From: CAIWXH01 sp964555675
Lineage (GTDB): Bacteria; Chloroflexota; Chloroflexia; Chloroflexales; Chloroflexaceae
Length of the DNA: 7,545 nt
Reading direction: 5' to 3'
NCBI GenBank assembly: GCA_964555675.1
Contig: CAZKTU010000287.1
Span: 1 to 7,545, forward strand
Shown: piece after piece, positions 1 to 5,906 of the stretch
How the letters are laid out: each line of letters begins with the position of its first letter
Position numbering within the stretch: position 1 is the stretch's first letter
The notes under the pieces: model-generated
Told to the model about the DNA's origin: nothing
Seen by the model: only the letters and a program-made list of their open reading frames with translations
Databases searched by the model: none
Program-made: the position numbers and the translations under genes

Positions 1-967
1 GGCCACCCCAGAGGATGCCGGCGAAGAGGATGCCGATCGGGTTCGAGCGGGCCAGCAGGGCCACGGCGATCGCGTCGAAGCCGACCCCCGAGATAAAGTC
101 GGTGCTGACCGCATAGCGCACGCCCATCACCTCGCCCGCGCCGGCGATGCCGGCCAGGGCGCCCGAGAGGGCCATCGCCAGAATGATCATGCGCGGCACA
201 CTGATGCCGGCGTAGCGGGCCGCGTTGGGGTTGGTGCCCGCCGTGCGCAGCTCGAAGCCGATCGTGGTGCGATTGAGGAACCAGTTGACCAGGAAGACCA
301 GGGCTATTGCGAAGAGGATGCCCAGGTGCAGCACCGTCGTGTCGCCCACGCGGATACCGGGCAGGCGCATACTCTCGGCGATGAAGGGGGTGCGCGAGCT
401 GCTCGTATCGGCCAGGTCGCCCAGCAGCAGGGGCTGGCGGCTCTTGATCAGCCAGTCGGTCAGGCGCAGGGCGATATAGTTGAGCATGATCGTATTGATC
501 ACCTCGTGGGCGCCCGTGCGCGCCTTGAGCACGCCGGCGATCGAGGCCCATGCCGCCCCGCCCAGAGCCCCGGCGATGATACCCAGGGGGATGTGGAAGA
601 CCGGGGGCAGCTGCATCGTCGTGCCGACCACCACCGCACACAGCGACCCGGCGTAGAGTTGGCCCTCGGCCCCGATATTGAAGAGGCCGGCCTTGAAGGC
701 CAGGGCCACGGCGAGGCCGCAGATGATATAGGGCGTCGAGCGCACCAGCGTATCGGCCAGGGCGCGCCACGAGCCGAACGAGCCCTGCCAGAGGCCGATA
801 TAGGCGGCGAGCCAGTCGCCGCCGGTCAGCCCGATCATCAGGGCCCCCAGGACCAGGGCCGTGAACACCGCGAACACCGGCACCAGGAGCGGCGAGTAGC
901 GCTCCCAGAAGCCGCGGAAGCCGGTCGTTTCAGGGGTGGGGGTGCGCCCCTCTACAGCCCGCGCCAT
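1..967 (-). CDS. ABC transporter permease, simple sugar/nucleoside (BmpA-associated) type, 3' end cut by window
   Basis: Inner-membrane permease of an ABC importer of the BPD_transp_2 family, the branch that works with BmpA/PnrA lipoproteins on nucleosides (relatives: Bacillus NupP/YufP). Seen: 322 residues from an ATG at 967, with the frame open at the left edge. A short cytosolic N-terminus (about 1-26) is followed by a first hydrophobic segment (about 27-47). Family motifs follow: FKAGLFNIGAEGQ at 91-103, GAHEVINTIMLNYIA at 152-166, TAGTNPNAARYAGI at 242-255 and a GFDAIAVALLARSNP loop at 296-310. Relatives are about 350-370 residues, so probably only the last 30-50 are missing. It starts 9 bp after the stop of the ATPase gene, and an AGGA overlapping that stop can serve as ribosome site, so the two are co-transcribed and probably translationally coupled. 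A second permease is expected beyond the left edge. The substrate (nucleoside or sugar) cannot be fixed from the permease alone. Confidence 0.93.
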   Translation of the reverse strand, partial: MARAVEGRTPTPETTGFRGFWERYSPLLVPVFAVFTALVLGALMIGLTGGDWLAAYIGLWQGSFGSWRALADTLVRSTPYIICGLAVALAFKAGLFNIGAEGQLYAGSLCAVVVGTTMQLPPVFHIPLGIIAGALGGAAWASIAGVLKARTGAHEVINTIMLNYIALRLTDWLIKSRQPLLLGDLADTSSSRTPFIAESMRLPGIRVGDTTVLHLGILFAIALVFLVNWFLNRTTIGFELRTAGTNPNAARYAGISVPRMIILAMALSGALAGIAGAGEVMGVRYAVSTDFISGVGFDAIAVALLARSNPIGILFAGILWGG

Positions 968-976
968 AGCTCAATC

Positions 977-2524
977 CTAACTGTTCACCATCTCGCCCAG
1001 TTTGGCGCCGGCCATGAGCAGGCCGAGTTGCTCGCGGGTCAGGTCGCCGTTATTCACCGTGGCGACCACCTTGCCGTGGTACATCACCGCGATCCGGTCC
1101 GAGAGGGCCATGATCTCGTCGAGCTCGGCCGAGACCACCAGCACCGCCACACCCTCGTCGCGTTTCTTCACAATCTGGTTGTGGATGAACTCGATCGAGC
1201 CCACGTCGATGCCGCGGGTCGGCTGGGCCGCGATCAGCAGCTTCAGTTCGCGGCTGAACTCGCGGGCCACGATCAGCTTCTGCTGGTTGCCGCCGCTGAG
1301 CGAACTAGCCGGGACCATGACGCTCGGGGTGCGCACGTCGAACTGCTTGACCAGGCGCTCGGCGTGGGCTTTGATCGCCTCGTCGTTGCGCACGATGCCC
1401 TTGGCGAACGGCTCGAGGTAGTACATCTCGAGCACCGAGTTATCGGTGAGCTGATAGCTGGTCACCACCCCGTCGCGCTGCCGGTCCTCGGGGATATGAG
1501 CTACCCCGAGCTCGCTGATCGTGCGCGGGGTGGCCCCGGTGACCGCCTGGCCGGCGATCATGATCGCCCCGGCCTCGCTGGGGCGCAGGCCGGTGAGGGC
1601 CTGGACCAGCTCGGTCTGGCCGTTGCCCTGGACCCCGGCGATGCCCAGGATCTCGCCGGCCCGCACCTGCAGGTCGACCCCGTCGACGGCCATCAGGCGA
1701 CGGTCGTCGCGCACCTGTAGGCCCTGGACCTCGAGCATGACCTGGCCGGGGGTGGCCTCGTCTTTATCGACCTGCAGCAGCACATTGCGCCCGACCATCA
1801 TGGCGGCCAGGCTGGCCTCGGACGAGGTGGCGGGCGTGGCCTCGCCGACCACGCGGCCCGAGCGCAGGACCATAATCCGGTCGGCGACCTCGAGCACCTC
1901 GCGCAGCTTGTGGGTGATGAAGATCAGCGACTTGCCCTGGGCGGTGAGCGTGCGCATCACGCGCACCAGGTCGTCGGCCTCTTGCGGGGTGAGCACGGCG
2001 GTCGGCTCGTCGAGGATCAGGATATCGGCGTTACGATAGAGGGCCTTGATGATCTCGACCCGCTGCTGGGCGCCCACGTCGAGGTCGGCGATGAGGGCGT
2101 TCGGATCGACCTCGAGGCCGTACTGGCGCGAGATCGTGGTGATCCGCTCGGCCGCGCGGCGGCGGTCGAGCAGGCCGGCCCGCAGCACCTCGTTGCCGAG
2201 GATCACATTCTCGGTCACCGTCATGACCGGCACCAGCTGGAAGTGCTGGTGGACCATGCCGATGCCGCGCTGGATCGACTCGTGGGGGCTGCTGACCCGG
2301 ATTGGCTTCCCCTCGACGAGGATCTCGCCCTCGTCCTGGCTGTAGAGCCCATAGAGGATGTTCATCAGGGTCGACTTGCCGGCCCCATTCTCGCCGAGCA
2401 GGGCCAGGACCTCGCCCTTGTACAGCTGCAGCGAGACGTTATCGTTGGCGATAACGCCCGGGAAGCGCTTGGTAATGCCTCGCGCCTCCAGGACAACCTG
2501 GCGCTCCTGGCCGTTGTGGGTCAC
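977..2524 (-). CDS. ABC transporter ATP-binding protein with two fused nucleotide-binding domains (nucleoside/simple sugar import)
   Basis: Cytoplasmic ATPase that powers the adjacent permease; 515 residues, the usual length for the RbsA/NupO type. Domain 1 carries Walker A GENGAGKST (44-52), a Q-loop around Q93 (VHQHFQLVP), the variant signature LDVGAQQR (148-155), Walker B ILILDEPTAVL (168-178, catalytic E173) and the switch H205. Domain 2 has a degenerate Walker A (GVQGNGQTEL, 297-306, no Lys), the canonical signature LSGGNQQK (409-416) and a Walker B ending in AAQPTRGID, where Q434 replaces the catalytic Glu. So only the site using the domain 1 Walker motifs looks fully competent, as is common in this subfamily. 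The start is GTG at 2524, supported by GAGGTGG a few bases upstream. It is the first gene of the minus-strand operon. The AAQPTRG variant together with the GAEGQ permease favours nucleosides over ribose, by family resemblance only. Confidence 0.95.
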   Translation of the reverse strand: MTHNGQERQVVLEARGITKRFPGVIANDNVSLQLYKGEVLALLGENGAGKSTLMNILYGLYSQDEGEILVEGKPIRVSSPHESIQRGIGMVHQHFQLVPVMTVTENVILGNEVLRAGLLDRRRAAERITTISRQYGLEVDPNALIADLDVGAQQRVEIIKALYRNADILILDEPTAVLTPQEADDLVRVMRTLTAQGKSLIFITHKLREVLEVADRIMVLRSGRVVGEATPATSSEASLAAMMVGRNVLLQVDKDEATPGQVMLEVQGLQVRDDRRLMAVDGVDLQVRAGEILGIAGVQGNGQTELVQALTGLRPSEAGAIMIAGQAVTGATPRTISELGVAHIPEDRQRDGVVTSYQLTDNSVLEMYYLEPFAKGIVRNDEAIKAHAERLVKQFDVRTPSVMVPASSLSGGNQQKLIVAREFSRELKLLIAAQPTRGIDVGSIEFIHNQIVKKRDEGVAVLVVSAELDEIMALSDRIAVMYHGKVVATVNNGDLTREQLGLLMAGAKLGEMVNS

Positions 2525-2527
2525 GTG

Positions 2528-2534
2528 CCACCTC
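2528..2534 (-). promoter_or_regulatory. Ribosome binding site deciding the GTG start of the ABC ATPase
   Basis: On the minus strand GAGGTGG lies 3 bases (its GAGG core 6 bases) before GTG at 2524. No ATG in the frame close by has a comparable site, so the GTG start is preferred. Confidence 0.7.
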
Positions 2535-2564
2535 GTAAATTCGCGCTCGCAGGGGTCTGATCAC

Positions 2565-2575
2565 ATTGTAGCACA
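2565..2575 (-). promoter_or_regulatory. Extended -10 promoter element of the ABC transporter operon
   Basis: Minus strand reads TGTGCTACAAT, that is, a TACAAT -10 box preceded by TG one base upstream (extended -10). It lies 40 bases before the GTG start, leaving a leader of about 33 bases, too short for a riboswitch. No good -35 is present at 16-18 bp: a TGACAG sits about 20 bp upstream, which is too far for a standard spacer. The same 11-mer is the -10 region of the tRNA-Cys gene at 7168-7178, which supports its being a real promoter element. Confidence 0.6.
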
Positions 2576-2643
2576 ACTGCCGCCGCCGCCCTGTCACGCG
2601 CTCCGGGCTCACCCTCTTGGCTATTGATCCGATAAAACACTCT

Positions 2644-2717
2644 TATCTTGCATAGTTGCGAGATAGTTACCCGGCGTAACCACTAAGTTCTTCGTAAGAA
2701 GTATTCGTGGGTTATGC
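2644..2717 (+). promoter_or_regulatory. AT-richer divergent control region with three consecutive inverted repeats
   Basis: This stretch lies between the divergent ABC operon and the acyltransferase gene and is clearly less GC-rich than its surroundings. Three short dyads follow one another: TATCTTGC/GCGAGATA (2644-2651 and 2658-2665, one G:U), GTTAC/GTAAC (2666-2670 and 2676-2680) and TTCTT/AAGAA (2688-2692 and 2696-2700). A possible -10 (TATGCT, 2712-2717) follows, without a convincing -35. They could be operators for a dimeric regulator or leader-RNA hairpins. The sequence alone does not tell which gene they control. Confidence 0.35.
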
Positions 2718-2783
2718 TAGGAATTGCCAACCAATTGTACCGACCATACGGCTCAGCGGTGTCTGCACCGCCTGGTCATCATC

Positions 2784-2790
2784 AGGGGGG
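2784..2790 (+). promoter_or_regulatory. Ribosome binding site favouring the ATG at 2795 for the acyltransferase
   Basis: AGGGGGG ends 4 bases before ATG 2795. The alternative ATG at 2819 has GGAGAG 11 bases away and an AAGGG that touches the start codon, both poorer placements. The ATG at 2714 lies inside the putative -10 and has no ribosome site. Confidence 0.5.
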
Positions 2791-2794
2791 ACTG

Positions 2795-4021
2795 ATGATA
2801 CGGAGAGAAGTACAAGGGATGGCGGGCACGCCCGGGGGGGATGCGGCCCGCCGCTATGATGTCGACTGGCTGCGGGTGCTGGCCGTCCTGGGCCTTATCC
2901 CACTCCATGCCGGCTTCTCGATCGACGAGGCGACGCCCGTCGCCACGGCAATCTGGCCCGGCTCGACCATGGCCCCGATCAACTGGCTGACCCATCTGAT
3001 GCTGCGCACGCTGCTCTTCCTCCTGGCGGGCATGGCCGCCTGGTACTCGCTGAGCCGCCGCAGCGACCTGCAGTACCTGAGCGAGCGCACGCGGCGTCTG
3101 GTGGTGCCGCTGATCTTCGTGATGGTGTTTGTTGCGCCCTTCGTCTTCTACCTCGGCCTGGTGCAGCGTGGCCTGTACACGAGCGGCCTGCTCGACTACC
3201 TGCCGCTCTACTTTGCGGGCTTCTTCGCCGACCTGCCGGCGCGCGCGCTGCATATGTGGTTTGTGCTCTATCTGTTTATCTTCGCGCTGATCACGCTCCC
3301 GCTCTTCCGGCTGGCGCGCCACCACACAGCCCACGCCTTGCTCGCGCGCGCGCTGCCGCTCTTCAGGCGCCCCGGCATGGCGGCGCTCGCGGTCGTCCCG
3401 GTCGCCTTGCTGTCCGCCGCGCTGCAGGCCGGCAACGACGGCATCGTCCGCGAACTCGTGGGCGACCTGTTCGGGATTTTCGGCTACGTGGCCGTGATGT
3501 GCTATGGCTACATGCTGGCCAGCGAGCCATCCCTGCAAGAGCCGCTGGTGCTCTACCGCAGCCGGTTCGTGGCCACGGCCCTGATCGCGGGCCTGATCAT
3601 CGTGCCGCTCCACTGGAACGGGGTCTGGCCCCAGCCCGAGCAGGTGTTGGCGCGCTCGGCGGCGCTGATCATTCTGGCCGGCGGCACCTGGTTCATGATG
3701 ATCGGGCTGATCGGCTACGGCTTCGCCCACCTCAACCGTTCCGGCCATGTCATCCGCTACCTGAGCAGGGCCTCGATCGCGGTCTACGTGCTGCACGTGC
3801 CGGTCAACGCCCTGGCGGCCTTCGCCATCCTGCCGCTCGGGATGGGCGCCCTGGCCAGCTACCTGGCGATCACCGCCGTCACACTGGTGTGCATCTACAT
3901 CGTCTACGAGCTGCTGGTGCGGCGCTTCCCGCCCCTGCGCGTCCTCTTCGGGCTGCCGCCCCAGCGCATCGCCCAAGAGAGCCCGACGCCGCCCCCGGTG
4001 CTCGGCCCGCTCGTCCCCTAG
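2795..4021 (+). CDS. Membrane acyltransferase, Acyltransferase_3 (OpgC/MdoC-like) family
   Basis: Polytopic membrane protein that by family would transfer acyl groups (acetyl or succinyl, for example) onto a glycan or other envelope substrate. Seen: 408 residues from ATG 2795 (400 if ATG 2819 is used). The N-terminal motif RRYDVDWLRVLAVLGLIPLHA (19-39) contains the family's conserved Asp/Arg and the His (H38) thought to be catalytic. About ten hydrophobic segments follow, at roughly 25-40, 65-85, 103-122, 153-171, 196-211, 223-242, 258-273, 287-308, 326-345 and 353-373. HMWFVLYL at 153-160 matches the H-[LM]-WF motif of OpgC-like members, and YVLHVPVN (331-338) is the usual late motif. The tail (380-408) is Pro-rich. 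It stands alone between a divergent operon and its own hairpin terminator, so the neighbours do not indicate its acceptor. Family assignment is firm; the substrate is unknown. Confidence 0.88.
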   Translation: MIRREVQGMAGTPGGDAARRYDVDWLRVLAVLGLIPLHAGFSIDEATPVATAIWPGSTMAPINWLTHLMLRTLLFLLAGMAAWYSLSRRSDLQYLSERTRRLVVPLIFVMVFVAPFVFYLGLVQRGLYTSGLLDYLPLYFAGFFADLPARALHMWFVLYLFIFALITLPLFRLARHHTAHALLARALPLFRRPGMAALAVVPVALLSAALQAGNDGIVRELVGDLFGIFGYVAVMCYGYMLASEPSLQEPLVLYRSRFVATALIAGLIIVPLHWNGVWPQPEQVLARSAALIILAGGTWFMMIGLIGYGFAHLNRSGHVIRYLSRASIAVYVLHVPVNALAAFAILPLGMGALASYLAITAVTLVCIYIVYELLVRRFPPLRVLFGLPPQRIAQESPTPPPVLGPLVP

Positions 4022-4046
4022 TACGCCACAACTCATGCCTCAGAAC

Positions 4047-4077
4047 CGCCCGCGATGCCTGACTGGCGTCGCGGGCG
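4047..4077 (+). terminator. Hairpin terminator after the acyltransferase gene
   Basis: Arms 4047-4059 and 4065-4077 form a 13-bp stem with one G:U pair and the 5-base loop TGACT, starting 25 bases after the stop codon. There is no T-run after the stem. The position and strength still make it the likely transcript end, which separates this gene from the promoter of the next one. Confidence 0.65.
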
Positions 4078-4098
4078 CGCGTGCTATCCGCCGCCGCG

Positions 4099-4127
4099 CT
4101 TCTTAATGAATAGCTAAGACTTCTTAA
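4099..4127 (+). repeat. In-phase direct repeat cluster CTTCTTAA, probable activator site
   Basis: CTTCTTAA occurs at 4099-4106 and exactly again at 4120-4127, 21 bp apart (two helical turns). A weaker middle copy, TAGCTAA (4111-4117), lies 11 bp after the first TTCTTAA and 10 bp before the second. The last copy ends at the -35 region of the putative promoter whose -10 is at 4150-4155. Tandem half-sites on one helix face overlapping a -35 are typical of OmpR/PhoB-type response regulators; that assignment is inference. Confidence 0.45.
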
Positions 4128-4149
4128 CTGCAAGGCGCCCGCGGTGTCC

Positions 4150-4155
4150 TAGAAT
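4150..4155 (+). promoter_or_regulatory. Putative -10 box for the small protein gene
   Basis: TAGAAT matches TATAAT at 4 of 6 positions, and no good -35 lies 17 bp upstream (ACTGCA at 4127-4132). A weak -35 with activator-like repeats next to it suggests an activator-dependent promoter. The leader to ATG 4270 would be about 108 bases and includes the hairpin at 4217-4233. Confidence 0.4.
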
Positions 4156-4216
4156 AGAGCTACCACAGACGCCTGCTGCATGCTCGGTGACAGCGTCGTC
4201 ATCGTCAGAAAACGCG

Positions 4217-4233
4217 CCGCCCGGCCTGGGCGG
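4217..4233 (+). other. Leader hairpin upstream of the small protein gene
   Basis: CCGCCC (4217-4222) pairs with GGGCGG (4228-4233) around the loop GGCCT, extendable by one G:U pair. It lies in the presumed 5' leader about 25 bases before the ribosome site. It is too short to call a known riboswitch, and its role is unknown. Confidence 0.3.
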
Positions 4234-4257
4234 TAGATGGAACCGTCGCTCCAGAGT

Positions 4258-4262
4258 AGGAG
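4258..4262 (+). promoter_or_regulatory. Ribosome binding site deciding the ATG at 4270
   Basis: AGGAG with a 7-base spacer to ATG 4270 is an ideal site. The in-frame upstream ATG at 4237 would place this element inside the gene and has no site of its own. Confidence 0.7.
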
Positions 4263-4269
4263 TAGCGTT

Positions 4270-4554
4270 ATGATCGAGCAGCACGCCCGTAACCAACCCC
4301 GCCTCGCCCCCGACGCCCCCATCTGGCCCGAAGAGAGCACTCTCATCGACTGGATCGCCGCCTGGCAGCCCGCACGCGAGGATGTCGCGCGGCTGCTCAA
4401 CGCCTACGCCGAGCTCGATGACGGCCACGACATCAGCAGCTTCACGCCCCTGATCGACGAGCTTGACGCGGCGATGCGCCTCCTCAGCTATCGCGTCGAC
4501 TGGCTCCGCAGCTATCTGAGCAACAGCGCCCGGTTGGACCCCAGACGCGATTAG
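4270..4554 (+). CDS. Small acidic protein of unknown function, 94 residues
   Basis: I do not recognise this protein. Seen: 94 residues from ATG 4270 with an optimal AGGAG site. It has no signal peptide and no membrane segment. It is acidic (17 Asp/Glu against 10 Arg) and contains no lysine and no cysteine. It has four Trp (W19, W28, W32, W78). After a Pro-rich start (1-20), most of it looks helical: 22-49 (STLIDWIAAW...ARLLNAYAEL) and an amphipathic stretch at 58-87 (TPLIDELDAAMRLLSYRV and on). The compositional bias and the good start argue for a real gene. It has its own putative promoter with direct repeats, lies in the same direction as the phosphofructokinase gene 137 bp downstream, and could be co-transcribed with it. 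It may be a small soluble helical or adaptor protein; no function can be given. Confidence 0.7.
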   Translation: MIEQHARNQPRLAPDAPIWPEESTLIDWIAAWQPAREDVARLLNAYAELDDGHDISSFTPLIDELDAAMRLLSYRVDWLRSYLSNSARLDPRRD

Positions 4555-4632
4555 ACAGGGCTCGTACGCGAGGTACGCGCTTCGCCGCTGCACGCTGCGC
4601 GGCTGCCTTTGGCATGAGGTGGCAGTGCAAGA

Positions 4633-4641
4633 TGGTAACAT
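4633..4641 (+). promoter_or_regulatory. Possible extended -10 promoter for the plus-strand phosphofructokinase
   Basis: TGGTAACAT reads as TG-N-TAACAT, an extended -10 with 4 of 6 matches, about 50 bases before ATG 4692. TTGGCA (4609-4614) is a fair -35 sequence but sits 21 bp away. The gap 4555-4691 also holds a 7-bp direct repeat GTACGCG (4564-4570, 4573-4579) and a weak GCCGC/GCGGC dyad (4584-4588, 4599-4603) that might end the upstream transcript. Read-through from the small gene is equally possible. Confidence 0.3.
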
Positions 4642-4680
4642 GCAGCGCCGAAGGTGGAACCTGTCTTAAGGGCGAGCGGA

Positions 4681-4685
4681 AAGGA
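4681..4685 (+). promoter_or_regulatory. Ribosome binding site deciding the ATG at 4692
   Basis: AAGGA lies 6 bases before ATG 4692, directly ahead of the conserved MRIGILTGGGD start of phosphofructokinases. The in-frame ATG at 4614 would add 26 residues that do not belong to the family. Confidence 0.8.
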
Positions 4686-4691
4686 CACTCA

Positions 4692-5852
4692 ATGCGGATC
4701 GGCATCTTGACCGGCGGCGGCGATGTGCCGGGCCTCAACCCGGCCATCAAGGCGGTGGTAAACCGCGCGGCCGCCAATGGCTGGGAGGTGATCGGGATCA
4801 GGAAGGGCTGGGCCGGGCTGCTCAACTACAACCTCGACGACCCCGAGGGCAGTAACAAAGAGTGGGTGCAACCGCTCACGCCGGCCCTGGTGCGCACGAT
4901 CGACCGCTATGGCGGGACCCACCTGCACACCTCGCGCACCCACCCCGGCAAGGTCAAAGAGTCGGCCATGCCCGCCTTCCTCAAGGGCCGCTTCGCCTAC
5001 GAGGGCGATAGGCAGGTGGCCGACTGCACACCCCATGTGCTCAAGGTTCTCGAGCGGTTGGGCATCGACACGTTGATCCCGATCGGGGGCGACGACACCC
5101 TCAGCTATGGGGTGCGCATGCACCAGGAGGGCGTGCGGGTGATCGCCATCCCGAAGACCATGGATAACGACGTCTTCGGCACCGACTACTGCATCGGCTT
5201 CAGCACGGCGATCACGCGCAGCGTCGAGTTCATCAACGCCCTGCGCACCCCCGCCGGCAGCCACGAGCGCATCGCCGTGGTCGAGCTGTTCGGCCGCAAC
5301 TCGGGCGAGACGGCCCTGATCTCGGCCTACCTGGCCGACGCCGACCGGGTGCTGATCAGCGAGGTGCCCTTCGACATCGAGCGGGTCGCGGGGCTGATCC
5401 TCAAGGATCGCGAGGCCAACCCCAGCAACTACGCCGTGCTGGTGGTCTCAGAGGGGGCCAGCATGCTCGGCGGGCAGGTGGTCGAGTACGGCCAGGAGGA
5501 CGCCTACGGCCACAAGAAGCTCGGCGGCATCGGCCAGATCGTCGGCGAGGCGGTGAAGAAGATCACCGGCGTCGACGTGGTCAACCAGCAGCTTGCCTAC
5601 CTCATGCGGGCCGGCGCGCCCGACTCGCTCGACCGCATGGTGGCCTCGTCGTACGGCATCCTGGCCGTCCAGCAGCTCGAGAAGGGGCACAACGGGGTCA
5701 TGGTCGCCCTGCAGAACGGGGTCTACACCACGGTGCTGGTCGACACATGCATCAAGGGGGTCAAGCGGGTGGACGTGCCCGAGCTCTACGATACGGAGAG
5801 CTACAGGCCCCATTTTACGCACCTGATCGGCAAGCCGATGTTTTTGTATTAA
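4692..5852 (+). CDS. pfp: 6-phosphofructokinase with pyrophosphate-type donor signature
   Basis: Cytoplasmic enzyme of the PFK-A fold that phosphorylates fructose 6-phosphate to fructose 1,6-bisphosphate, the committed step of glycolysis. Seen: 386 residues. The N-terminal nucleotide/PPi loop is ILTGGGDVPGLN (5-16), the donor motif IGGDDT is at 131-136, and PKTMDND (154-160) contains the catalytic base D158. VVELFGRNSGE (196-206) is the substrate/MGR loop, degenerate as LFGR instead of VMGR. The late motif is QLAYLMRAGAPDSLDR. At the position of E. coli G104 there is Asp (D135), and at G124 there is Lys (K155). This pair is the established signature of PPi-dependent enzymes, whose reaction is reversible, so I infer PPi as donor (EC 2.7.1.90), although the wider family contains mixed cases. 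It is convergent with a second PFK at 5907-7025 and shares a terminator with it. Symbol pfp is conditional on the donor; it could equally be labelled pfkA. Confidence 0.92.
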   Translation: MRIGILTGGGDVPGLNPAIKAVVNRAAANGWEVIGIRKGWAGLLNYNLDDPEGSNKEWVQPLTPALVRTIDRYGGTHLHTSRTHPGKVKESAMPAFLKGRFAYEGDRQVADCTPHVLKVLERLGIDTLIPIGGDDTLSYGVRMHQEGVRVIAIPKTMDNDVFGTDYCIGFSTAITRSVEFINALRTPAGSHERIAVVELFGRNSGETALISAYLADADRVLISEVPFDIERVAGLILKDREANPSNYAVLVVSEGASMLGGQVVEYGQEDAYGHKKLGGIGQIVGEAVKKITGVDVVNQQLAYLMRAGAPDSLDRMVASSYGILAVQQLEKGHNGVMVALQNGVYTTVLVDTCIKGVKRVDVPELYDTESYRPHFTHLIGKPMFLY

Positions 5853-5863
5853 GCGGGGTGGGT

Positions 5864-5886
5864 GCGGAGGGGCCTGGCCCCTCCGC
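5864..5886. terminator. Symmetrical hairpin between the two convergent phosphofructokinase genes
   Basis: GCGGAGGGGCC (5864-5874) and GGCCCCTCCGC (5876-5886) are perfect complements around a single T, in practice a 9-bp stem with the loop CCTGG. It lies 11 bases after one stop codon and 20 bases from the other, so it can serve both transcripts. Neither side has a T-run, so it may rely on stem strength or block converging polymerases. Confidence 0.7.
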
Positions 5887-5906
5887 GCCTCCATGGTAGT
5901 GAGAGA

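Noticed and set aside
326..1720. Long plus-strand frame of 464 codons opposite the ABC genes
   Set aside because: It spans the junction of two well-supported minus-strand genes, and its product is a His/Gly/Asp/Arg-rich mirror translation without domains. It is a GC-bias shadow.
2525..2575. Purine or other riboswitch before the nucleoside transporter
   Set aside because: The leader from the extended -10 to the start codon is only about 33 bases, too short for a known riboswitch.
2753..4036. Minus-strand frame of 427 codons opposite the acyltransferase
   Set aside because: The product is full of Gln/His/Arg/Asp with no motif, while the other strand has clear membrane segments and family motifs.
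4555..4691. Small RNA or riboswitch before the plus-strand PFK
   Set aside because: Only short imperfect dyads and a 7-bp direct repeat are visible; no known RNA family layout can be recognised.
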